DNA from: an uncultured Flavobacteriaceae bacterium
GTDB taxonomy: Bacteria; Bacteroidota; Bacteroidia; Flavobacteriales; Flavobacteriaceae
Assembly: GCA_937901915.1 (NCBI GenBank)
Contig: CALGUD010000028.1
Span: forward strand, 1-64,000
Length of the DNA: 64,000 nucleotides
Direction of reading: 5' to 3'
The translations under genes and the position numbers were made by a program. Numbering within the stretch: position 1 is the stretch's first letter; every line of letters starts with the position of its first letter. This document shows positions 26,801-34,946 of this stretch, piece by piece. The notes beneath the pieces were generated by a model. The model did not search any database, was not told the origin of the DNA, and saw only the letters and a list, made by a program, of their open reading frames with translations.

Positions 26801-27355
26801 TTAGATTGTCATAATCTCCTTTTCCTTAACAACCAACACATCGTCTACTTTTTGGATGTAAGTGTCGGTAAGCTTTTGAACATCAACTTCGGCATTTTTC
26901 TTCAGGTCTTCTGAAGCATCTAACTTTTTAATTTCCTTATTGGCTTCCTGACGGGCACTACGGATACTTACTTTAGCGTCTTCTGCCTCTGCTTTAGCCT
27001 GCTTAACAAGATTTTTTCTTCTTTCCTCGGTCAGTGGCGGAACATTAATAATGATCATTTCACCATTGTTCATAGGATTAAATCCGAGGTTTGCAACCAT
27101 AATGGCATGTTCAATTACCTGTAACATGCTTTTTTCCCAGGGTTGTATAGAAATAGTACGTGCGTCTGGAGTATTTACATTGGCAACCTGGCCCAACGGG
27201 GTTTGTGCACCGTAATAATCAACAAAAACACTAGCAACCATTGCCGGGCTTGCTTTGCCGGCACGGATATTCACTAATTCTTTTTCGAGGTGCTTCATTG
27301 CAGCCTCCATAGATTCTTCTGTGCTATCTAAAATAAACGTTATTTCTTCATTCAT
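26801..27355 (-). CDS. frr: Ribosome recycling factor
   Basis: A 184-residue cytoplasmic factor that, with EF-G, splits the post-termination ribosome. Family signatures are LVNIRAGKASPAMV near the N-terminus, PWEKSMLQVIEHAI in the middle and PPLTEERRKNLVKQAK. The length is standard. It follows pyrH by 53 bases, the usual gene order, and is ended by the strong terminator at 26751. Confidence 0.97.
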   Translation of the reverse strand: MNEEITFILDSTEESMEAAMKHLEKELVNIRAGKASPAMVASVFVDYYGAQTPLGQVANVNTPDARTISIQPWEKSMLQVIEHAIMVANLGFNPMNNGEMIIINVPPLTEERRKNLVKQAKAEAEDAKVSIRSARQEANKEIKKLDASEDLKKNAEVDVQKLTDTYIQKVDDVLVVKEKEIMTI

Positions 27356-27408
27356 AATTTAAATATCTTACTTTAATGAATAAAAATCAACTAAAATTAT
27401 ACCAAAAT

Positions 27409-28116
27409 TTAAAGATTAACTTTTGTGCCAATATTCTCTCCGGAAACTACCTTTAAAAGATTCCCTTTTTTATTCATATCAAAAACAACTATTGGCAATT
27501 CATTTTCCTGGCTTAAAGTAAAGGCAGTTGTATCCATAACTTTTAAACCTTTTCTTATCACATCTTCGAATGAAATAAAGTCAAATTTAGTTGCAGATTT
27601 ATCTTTTTCAGGATCTGATGTATAAATTCCGTCCACACGTGTACCTTTAAGGATTACATCTGCATTAATTTCAATAGCTCTTAACACCGCAGCCGAATCA
27701 GTAGTGAAATATGGATTTCCGGTTCCTCCTCCAAAAATTACAACACGTTTTTTCTCTAAATGCCGTATAGCTCTTCTTCTTATAAAAGGTTCGGCTACTT
27801 CGTTAATTTTAATAGCTGACTGTAGTCGGGTTTGTATTCCCTCATCTTCCAGTGCACTTTGTAGGGCAAGGCCATTAATAACAGTAGCAAGCATACCCAT
27901 ATGATCCCCCTGCACCCTGTCCATACCATTACTGGCTCCGGCAACACCTCTGAAAATGTTTCCTCCGCCAATAACAACGGCAACTTCAATTCCTTTGTCT
28001 ACAACTTGTTTAATTTCTTCAGCATATTCTTTAAGCCTGTTAGGGTCTATTCCGTATTGCCTTTCTCCCATGAGGGCCTCGCCGCTAAGCTTTAAAAGTA
28101 TTCTTCTGTATTGCAT
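27409..28116 (-). CDS. pyrH: UMP kinase
   Basis: A 235-residue amino-acid-kinase-fold enzyme that phosphorylates UMP to UDP. Signatures are ILLKLSGEALMG, VAVVIGGGNIFRG, VVIFGGGTGNPYFTTDSAA and LKGTRVDGIYTSDP. The cytoplasmic homohexamer length is normal. It is upstream of frr, with a TATCTTTG promoter box 23 bases before its ATG. Confidence 0.97.
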   Translation of the reverse strand: MQYRRILLKLSGEALMGERQYGIDPNRLKEYAEEIKQVVDKGIEVAVVIGGGNIFRGVAGASNGMDRVQGDHMGMLATVINGLALQSALEDEGIQTRLQSAIKINEVAEPFIRRRAIRHLEKKRVVIFGGGTGNPYFTTDSAAVLRAIEINADVILKGTRVDGIYTSDPEKDKSATKFDFISFEDVIRKGLKVMDTTAFTLSQENELPIVVFDMNKKGNLLKVVSGENIGTKVNL

Positions 28117-28138
28117 GCTTTTTTAAGATGAGTTGTGC

Positions 28139-28146
28139 AAAGATAA
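28139..28146 (-). promoter_or_regulatory. -7 promoter box for pyrH-frr
   Basis: TATCTTTG on the minus strand fits TAnnTTTG. A T-rich stretch ending TTCTTT lies 19 bases upstream, where TTTG is expected, so the -33 box is imperfect. Confidence 0.5.
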
Positions 28147-28302
28147 TTATATATCTTAATTTTAAAAGAATTCTTGGATGCTTACATAGGGTTTCCGTTA
28201 AAAATGTTTCCTGAGAATACAATGAAAAATAAACCCAGGTTGATTTAGAAGCTTTCAAAACATTAGGTAATAGAATTTAAATTTTCTGAATTTCATCAAA
28301 AA

Positions 28303-28331
28303 AAAGAGGCTGAAATTAAGACAGCCTCTTT
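28303..28331 (-). terminator. Terminator after tsf
   Basis: A perfect 10-bp stem AAAGAGGCTG / CAGCCTCTTT with a 9-base loop and a T-run on the minus strand, 24 bases past the tsf stop. Confidence 0.88.
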
Positions 28332-28355
28332 AGTTAATAATATATTTTTGAAAGA

Positions 28356-29180
28356 TTATCCTAATGCAACTCTTTCAAAAGCAGTAATTTTTAAATCCGG
28401 GTTAACCGATTTTACATAAGCGGCAACACTTAGTTTGCTGTCTTTAATAAAATCCTGGTTTACCAGTGTATTATCTTTAAAGAAACGTTGTAATTTCCCT
28501 TTGGCGATGTTGTCTAACATAGCTTCAGGTTTTCCTTCACCTCTTAACTGCTCTTTAGCAATTTCAATTTCTTTCTCAATTACAGACGGGTCAACACCTT
28601 TTTCATCCAGGGCAACCGGATTCATAGCCGCTGCCTGCATGGCCACATCTTTTGCGACATTTTCAGCGCCCTCTACATTTGCAGAAAGTCCAACCAACGT
28701 TGCAATTTTATTCCCGGCATGTATATAAGAGCCTACAAAAGGTGCATTGAGCTTTTTAAAGCTTCCGATTTCAATTTTTTCTCCGATTACACCTGTTTGC
28801 TCAGTAAGTTTATCGGCCACGGAAACGCCTTTGTAGTCTGCTTCCAGAAACGAATTTAAATCCGAATAGCCCAGGGCTAACTCTGCTAAATCATTTGCCA
28901 ATGACACAAAAGATTCGTTTTTAGCAACAAAGTCTGTTTCACAATTTAGCGAAACAATAACACCGGAAGTGTTGTCTTTATTTACTTTTGCTAAAACTGC
29001 TCCTTCAGACGATTCTCTGTCTGCTCTTTTTGCAGCAACTTTCTGTCCTTTTTTACGTAAAACTTCAATTGCTTTATCAAAATCACCATCAGCTTCAACA
29101 AGTGCCTTTTTACAATCCATCATGCCTGCGCCTGTGACTTTTCTTAATTTATTTACATCTGCAGCTGTAATAGTTGCCAT
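28356..29180 (-). CDS. tsf: Translation elongation factor Ts
   Basis: A 274-residue guanine-nucleotide exchange factor for EF-Tu. The N-terminal UBA-like region has VNKLRKVTGAGMMDCKKAL, and the first EF-Ts domain has VIVSLNCETDFVAKNESF. A second partial EF-Ts domain and the C-terminal module complete the usual length. It follows rpsB by 83 bases, the near-universal rpsB-tsf order. Confidence 0.97.
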   Translation of the reverse strand: MATITAADVNKLRKVTGAGMMDCKKALVEADGDFDKAIEVLRKKGQKVAAKRADRESSEGAVLAKVNKDNTSGVIVSLNCETDFVAKNESFVSLANDLAELALGYSDLNSFLEADYKGVSVADKLTEQTGVIGEKIEIGSFKKLNAPFVGSYIHAGNKIATLVGLSANVEGAENVAKDVAMQAAAMNPVALDEKGVDPSVIEKEIEIAKEQLRGEGKPEAMLDNIAKGKLQRFFKDNTLVNQDFIKDSKLSVAAYVKSVNPDLKITAFERVALG

Positions 29181-29263
29181 TTTTTAAAAATTTATGAGTT
29201 AAATAAGATCTATATGAATCCTTTCATTTAAAAGATTCCGTATTTAAATTATTATAATATATA

Positions 29264-30121
29264 TTAATCTTCTTCACTTTCTGAAACAACTTCTTTTTCA
29301 GCTTTTGCTTCTTTTCCGGCTTTAGCTTCCTTTTCAGGTTTTCCTTCTTTCTCCTCTTTATCTGCTTTTGCTTTCTTTTCAGCTTTAGGTTTTTTTTCTC
29401 CGCCTTCTTCTTTGTCAACTTCTTTGTCAGCTTTTCTGTCGGCTAAACCTTCAGCGATGGCTTCAGTAACAAGAGATAAAACTTTTTCAATTGATTTTGA
29501 AGCATCATCATTTGACGGGATCACATATTGTACTTCTCTTGGGTCAGAGTTCGTATCAACCATTGCGAATATTGGAATGTTTAATTTTTGAGCTTCTTTT
29601 ACTGCGATGTGCTCACGCATGGTATCTACAATAAACAATGCGCCCGGTAAACGGGTCATGTCAGCAATAGAACCTAAGTTTTTATCTAATTTAGCCCTTA
29701 AACGGTCTACTTGTAGTTTTTCTTTTTTAGAGAGGGTATCGAATGTACCGTCTTTTTTCATTCTATCAATGGAAGTCATTTTTTTAATGGCTTTTCTGAT
29801 AGTAACAAAATTGGTAAGCATCCCACCCGGCCATCTTTCTGTGATGTATGGCATGTTTACTGCTGCCGCTTTTTCAGATACGATATCTTTGGCTTGTTTT
29901 TTAGTTGCTACGAATAATACTTTTCTACCTGAAGAAGCTATTTTTTTAAGAGCTTCGTTGGCTTCTTCTATTTTAGCAGCGGTTTTGTATAAATTGATTA
30001 CGTGAATACCATTACGCTCCATGTAGATATAGGGAGCCATATTCGGATTCCATTTTCTGGTTAAGTGGCCAAAATGCACACCAGCTTCCAGTAAGTCTTT
30101 TACTTCTACTTTTTTTGACAT
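29264..30121 (-). CDS. rpsB: 30S ribosomal protein S2 with a Lys/Glu/Ala tail
   Basis: A 285-residue protein. The core (about 1-235) has LLEAGVHFGHLTRKWNPNMA, ITERWPGGMLTNF and LFIVDTMREHIAVKEA, typical of S2. The last ~50 residues are low-complexity Lys/Glu/Ala (AKADKEEKEGKPEKEAKAG), an extension common in flavobacteria and probably flexible. The 5' region (30122-30354) holds the rpsI terminator and imperfect hairpins, including AGCAT/ATGCT near 30190, which could be an autoregulatory leader. Confidence 0.96.
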   Translation of the reverse strand: MSKKVEVKDLLEAGVHFGHLTRKWNPNMAPYIYMERNGIHVINLYKTAAKIEEANEALKKIASSGRKVLFVATKKQAKDIVSEKAAAVNMPYITERWPGGMLTNFVTIRKAIKKMTSIDRMKKDGTFDTLSKKEKLQVDRLRAKLDKNLGSIADMTRLPGALFIVDTMREHIAVKEAQKLNIPIFAMVDTNSDPREVQYVIPSNDDASKSIEKVLSLVTEAIAEGLADRKADKEVDKEEGGEKKPKAEKKAKADKEEKEGKPEKEAKAGKEAKAEKEVVSESEED

Positions 30122-30269
30122 TTTTTTGATAGTTTACGTTCCGTTGAATTTAGCAATGTTGAAGTGGTCACGCTTTTGCGATTGCCTTCAGCATTTGGAT
30201 GCTAAACTAACCTGAGATTTATAATCTGCAGGAAAACAAAATTTAATTAATAATAACTCTAACGTTCTG

Positions 30270-30289
30270 TTCCGATAACTCTATCGGAA
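30270..30289 (-). terminator. Hairpin terminator between rpsI and rpsB
   Basis: A perfect 8-bp stem TTCCGATA / TATCGGAA with a 4-base loop, 65 bases past the rpsI stop. No long T-run follows, so termination may be partial or the hairpin may belong to the rpsB leader. Confidence 0.5.
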
Positions 30290-30354
30290 AGAGAATATTC
30301 AATAACTTAATGTAATATTTCCGTAGCCCAATAAATAGGATAAGAAATATATGA

Positions 30355-30741
30355 TTAACGTTTAGAGAACTGGAATTTTTTACGAGCTTTCTTCTGACCG
30401 AATTTTTTACGTTCAACCATTCTTGGGTCTCTCGTTAATAAACCTTCAGGTTTAAGCGTAATCCTGTGCTCGGCATCTACCTCACAAAGAGCTCTTGAGA
30501 TGCCTAAACGAACAGCTTCTGCCTGTCCGGTAACACCACCACCATATACATTAACAGTAATATCATAAGTTTCAACATTATCCGTAAGGGTTAATGGTTG
30601 TTTAACTTTGTATTGTAATGTAGCAGTTGGGAAGTAAACGCTTAAATCTTTTTTGTTTATAGTGATGTTTCCTTTACCTTCAGAAACATAAACACGGGCA
30701 ACAGCAGTTTTTCTTCTGCCAATTTTGTGAATCACTTCCAT
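30355..30741 (-). CDS. rpsI: 30S ribosomal protein S9
   Basis: A 128-residue small-subunit protein. Signatures are IGRRKTAVARVYV at the start, VNVYGGGVTGQAEAVRLGIS in the middle and the basic tail FGQKKARKKFQFSKR that reaches the ribosomal P site. Its ATG shares its last base region with the rplM stop (1-base overlap at 30741), the normal rplM-rpsI operon. Confidence 0.97.
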   Translation of the reverse strand: MEVIHKIGRRKTAVARVYVSEGKGNITINKKDLSVYFPTATLQYKVKQPLTLTDNVETYDITVNVYGGGVTGQAEAVRLGISRALCEVDAEHRITLKPEGLLTRDPRMVERKKFGQKKARKKFQFSKR

Positions 30742-31196
30742 TATTTAAAATCGTTTAGATTAATTACAGTAGGTTTTTGTGCTTCATGATTGTGTTCAGC
30801 TCCTACATGTACTTTTAGGTTTCGGAATAAATCTGCACCAAGTTTGTTTTTAGGCAGCATTCCTTTTATTGACTTTTCAACCAAACGGGCCGGATCTTTT
30901 TTGAAAAGTTCCAGGGCAGTCTGACTTCTCTGGCCTCCAGGATAACCTGTGTGACTGATATAAGTTTTTTCAGTCCACTTATTCCCTGTTAAGTTGATTT
31001 TTTCCGCGTTTATAACAACTACGTTGTCACCACAATCAACGTGCGGCGTAAAATTAGGCTTGTGCTTACCTCTAAGAAGCTTTGCAACTTTAGAAGCAAG
31101 GCGTCCCAAAGCCTGTCCATCAGCATCAACCAGAACCCACTGCTTGTCTGCAGTAGCCTTATTTGCCGAAATTGTTTTGTAGCTTAATGTATTCAC
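30741..31196 (-). CDS. rplM: 50S ribosomal protein L13, GTG start
   Basis: Starting at GTG 31196 gives 151 residues (VNTLSYKTISANKA), the usual Bacteroidota L13 length. A longer reading from 31280 covers the promoter and leader hairpin and is rejected. Signatures are WVLVDADGQALGRLASKVA, HVDCGDNVVVINAEKI and TGYPGGQRSQTA. First of the rplM-rpsI operon with a near-perfect promoter at 31270-31300. Confidence 0.96.
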   Translation of the reverse strand: MNTLSYKTISANKATADKQWVLVDADGQALGRLASKVAKLLRGKHKPNFTPHVDCGDNVVVINAEKINLTGNKWTEKTYISHTGYPGGQRSQTALELFKKDPARLVEKSIKGMLPKNKLGADLFRNLKVHVGAEHNHEAQKPTVINLNDFK

Positions 31197-31224
31197 ATCA
31201 AATCTTTTAATTATTAAACATTCC

Positions 31225-31250
31225 ATACCAATCCCAACCCAGATTAGTAT
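31225..31250 (-). promoter_or_regulatory. Leader hairpin before rplM
   Basis: ATACCAATC and GATTAGTAT form a 9-bp stem (one G-U) with an 8-base loop, within the ~67-base 5' leader between the predicted transcription start and the GTG. Position fits an r-protein autoregulatory element. Whether L13 binds it is inference. Confidence 0.45.
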
Positions 31251-31269
31251 CGGGATCGGAAATGGGGTG

Positions 31270-31300
31270 CAAATGTACAATTATAAATTTTAATTACAAA
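31270..31300 (-). promoter_or_regulatory. rplM-rpsI promoter
   Basis: On the minus strand, TTTG, exactly 19 bases, then TACATTTG: a full match to the Bacteroidota housekeeping promoter. Transcription should start near 31263. Confidence 0.85.
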
Positions 31301-31391
31301 TACTCAATGCATTAATATTTAACCATACATACATTCTTTTATAAAGATGATAAATCGTTTTTTGATGTTAATTTTTACTAAATAGAAATAA

Positions 31392-31406
31392 AAACTGTAA
31401 CAGTTT
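31392..31406. promoter_or_regulatory. Palindrome upstream of the DUF5916 gene
   Basis: AAACTG-TAA-CAGTTT is a perfect 15-base inverted repeat 43 bases before the ATG at 31449. It could be an operator for a dimeric regulator. No second copy was noticed in the window. Confidence 0.35.
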
Positions 31407-31448
31407 CGTTTTTTTGATATCATTATCCTAAACTAACCAACCTAATAG

Positions 31449-34117
31449 ATGTATTCATCAAAATTAACTTTCATTCTTTTTTTAATCCTAATATTTACCT
31501 ATACGTGTTTTTCACAGGAAAGCAAAACAAATACTATTTCCGTTCCCAAAAGAATTTACACTACAAATTCAATTGAAAGTTTATCTCCTCCTGTCATTGA
31601 TGGTATATTGACTGATGAAAGCTGGAATGTTGTAGAATGGGCCACCGATTATATTCAGAGAGAACCAGAAGAAAATGTTCCTCCTACTGAACAGACTAAG
31701 TTTAAGATCGTGTATGATGAGAAAAACCTGTATGTAGCATTTAAGTGCTACGATAAAGAGCCTGAGAAAATTGTAAAACGTATGTCAAGACGGGATGGCT
31801 TTGAAGGAGATTGGGTTGAGATTAATTTTGACAGCTATCACGATTTAAGGTCCGGATTTTCATTTACAATTTCTGCATCCGGGGTAAAAGGCGATGAGGC
31901 CATTTCCTTAAACGGGAATAACTGGGATGGGAGCTGGGACCCTATATGGTATGTAAAAACCAATATAGATGAAGAAGGTTGGGCAGCCGAAATGCGTATT
32001 CCTTTAAGCCAGTTACGCTTTGGCAAAAGCGAAGAACAGGTTTGGGGGTTGCAATCCACCAGGAGGTATTTTCGTAATGAAGAGCGCTCTATATGGCAGC
32101 GTGTTCCGCGTGATGCGCCGGGTTGGGTGAGTGAATTTGGAGAACTGCATGGATTAAAAAACCTGGTGCCACAAAAACAATTTGAAATTCAACCTTACAC
32201 TGTGGCCTCCCTTGAAACATATGAAGCTGAGGAAGGAAATCCTTATGCAGATGGGAGTGATGCTAAAATAAATGGTGGAATTGATGGCAAAATTGGCATT
32301 ACCAATGATCTGACTTTAGATTTTACAATTAATCCGGATTTCGGACAGGTAGAAGCTGATCCGTCGGCTATTGCCCTGGATGGGTTTCAGATATTTTCCG
32401 GGAACAAAGGCCGTTTTTTGTGCAAAACAAGAATATTTTTGATTATCAAGTAGCCAGTACACAAGCTGGTACTACCGGCGGGTCGGATAATATTTTTTAT
32501 TCCAGAAGGATAGGGAGGAGCCCGCAGGGTTATGTTGATACTGAGGATAATGAATATGCTGAACATCCTGGAAACACAACGATACTTGGTGCGGCAAAAT
32601 TTAGCGGTAAGACAAAAAACGGATGGGCCATTGGTATATTAGAGAGTATAACCTCTGAAGAATATGCAAAAGTTAATGCCAATGGAAGTGAAAGAAAGGA
32701 ATTGGTTGAACCGCTTACCAATTATTTTGTTGGAAGGCTTCAAAAAGATTTTAATGACCGGAATACATACATTGGGGGGATATTTACTGCTACAAACAGG
32801 GGGGAATTTAGTGAACATATCGATTTTTTACATAAATCGGCTTATACAGGCGGATTCGATTTTAAACACCAATGGAAAAACAGGGCATGGTATATAGGTG
32901 GCGATATCATAATGAGTCATGTAACGGGAACTGAAGAGGCTATAAAAAATACTCAGGAAAGTATTACCCGGTTGTACCAACGAATAGATGCAAGCCACAT
33001 AGAGGTTGATTCCACCAGAACTTCATTGTCCGGGCATGGAGGAAATTTTCAAATAGGAAAAGCCGGTAGCGGAAACCTGAATTTCGAAAGTGGTGTAACA
33101 TGGCGATCACCCGGTTTAGAACTCAATGATATAGGTTTTTTACGTCAGGCAGATAATATTACTCACTACACATGGACAGGTTACAGGATCACGAAACCTT
33201 TTTCTGTTTTCAGGACAATGCGTTTTAACTATAACCACTGGAGTGAATGGGATTTTGAAGGAGTACATAACAGACTTGCATGGAATGTAAATACAAATGC
33301 TACCTTTAAAAACAACTGGCAGGTTGGGACAGGAGGTAACTTTTCACCTAAAAATTATAGTAATACTGCATTGCGGGGAGGCCCTAAATTAAGAATGGCC
33401 AATGAGTTAAGTAATTCGGTATATGTGAATAGTGACTACAGGAAAAAATTCAGGTACGGAGCTGAAACTTTTTTCGGATGGGGCAAAGAAGATGCCTATA
33501 AAGTTGATGAATACAGTTTTTATTTAACCTACCAGCCACTGGATGCTTTAACAATATCTTTAAATCCTGCCTTTTCCAAAAATCATAATAAACTTCAGTA
33601 TGTAGATAATCTTGATACACCAAATGGGGTCAGGTACCTGAATGCTGAGATTAACCAGGAAACTTTACGTATGTCCCTTAGGTTAAACTATAATATTAAT
33701 CCGAATCTCACCATACAGTACTGGGGGCAGCCTTTTATCTCCAGGGGAAGATATTCAAAATTCAAATATATAACCGATCCACTTGCCGGAACATTCAATA
33801 ACAGGTTTTTTCAGTATAATGAGGCACAACTTGCTTTTAACGAAGGAGACGAAGAATATCAGGTTGATGAAAACACAGACGGAACAACAGAGTATTCTTT
33901 TAGTGACCCTGATTTCTCTGTAGTTGAATTCCGGTCTAACCTTGTTTTAAGATGGGAATATATTCCGGGATCAGAAATATTCCTGGTGTGGTCACAGGGA
34001 ATTTCCAATTCCGGAAATCCGGCAGATGATTTATTCAGAGGCTTGGAAACAAATGTTTTAAGGACTCAACCTCAAAATATTTTTTTAGTGAAAGCCACAT
34101 ACCGGTTTGTGCTTTGA
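31449..34117 (+). pseudogene. DUF5916 / family 9 carbohydrate-binding outer-membrane protein, frameshifted
   Basis: Two overlapping ORFs encode one protein of about 889 residues. The first (31449-32453) has a signal peptide (LILIFTYTCFSQ) and a family-9 carbohydrate-binding-like domain (PPVIDGILTDESWN, WVEINFDSYHDL). Reading is then lost at the TTTT run 32394-32397. Adding one T restores FREQRPFFVQNKNIFDYQ, the conserved DUF5916 junction, and reading continues through FYSRRIGRSP to the barrel-like C-terminus ending VKATYRFVL at 34117. Either the gene is inactivated in this strain or the base was lost in sequencing; everything else is intact, which favours an error or very recent loss. Such proteins are outer-membrane proteins of unknown substrate. 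Confidence 0.82.
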
Positions 34118-34232
34118 TTTTAGGATAATCAATGTTAAATCACATTACAGCATATAGAGGTTTGCGAGATTGCTAAAATCTCTTAGTTGTATGGTTAGAT
34201 AATACCTTTTTTGACTTCTCAATAAGCCCTGA

Positions 34233-34946
34233 TTATGGTGATGCCAGCTTAAATACTTTATGAGAGGTTGATGAGTTTCCTTTATAGTCGATCGCAACAA
34301 CTTTAATATAATATGTAGTATTATATAGTATTGATTGATTCAGAATTTTATTTTCATTCACTCCTAAGTTTTCAAGAAGTAAAGGTGGTTCAGTATCCGT
34401 GCCAAAATACACATCATAACTGTCGAGGTCATTGTCCAAATCGTTGGTTTGCCATACAATATCTATAGTTCCATCTTCATTATCGGTTAATGCTATTTCA
34501 GCAGGAAATGGTGCATAGTTTTCAACTTTTTCTCCCCTGGAGTAGAAACTCCATGTTTCACTACTTTTTGATTTTCCATCTAAAGTTGCATCAACTTTCC
34601 ACGAATAGGAATGTCCCATTTCTACATCGACTTCTACAGATGATGCTACGGAGGTGTATGTTGTGGATACAGAAGTTGCATTATCGATTAAATTAATAGT
34701 GTAAGATTTTGCGTTTTCCGATGGTTTCCATGTTAGTAGTATATGGTTTAGACTGCCACCAACTGTATAATCACCTTCTACACATAATGAATTATTTTCG
34801 GGGGTAGAAAGATTAAAGGATCCCAATTCCGTGGTAGGGTTTTCCGGATCTGGCGGGTTGTTCCCCCCATCATCTCCACCACCTCCACAAGAAATACTTA
34901 ATAGTAAAAGGGAACAGACAAATATATATGCTACTAATTTTTTCAT
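34233..34946 (-). CDS. Fibronectin type III lipoprotein
   Basis: A 237-residue lipoprotein (LLLLSISCGGGGDDGG, lipid-modified Cys at 20). It has two fibronectin type III-like domains: about 48-135 (ILLTWKPSENAKSYTINLID, SYSWKVDA) and about 140-235 (DIVWQTNDLDNDLDSYDVYF, YYIKVVAIDYKG). It probably sits on the outer-membrane surface or periplasmic face. Its start overlaps the stop of the LRR protein gene by 4 bases, so the two are translationally coupled and may act together, for example in adhesion or polymer binding. Confidence 0.8.
   Translation of the reverse strand: MKKLVAYIFVCSLLLLSISCGGGGDDGGNNPPDPENPTTELGSFNLSTPENNSLCVEGDYTVGGSLNHILLTWKPSENAKSYTINLIDNATSVSTTYTSVASSVEVDVEMGHSYSWKVDATLDGKSKSSETWSFYSRGEKVENYAPFPAEIALTDNEDGTIDIVWQTNDLDNDLDSYDVYFGTDTEPPLLLENLGVNENKILNQSILYNTTYYIKVVAIDYKGNSSTSHKVFKLASP

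Noticed and set aside
32394..32453. Programmed frameshift in the DUF5916 gene
   Set aside because: No slippery heptamer with a downstream pseudoknot was recognised, and related proteins are encoded in one frame.
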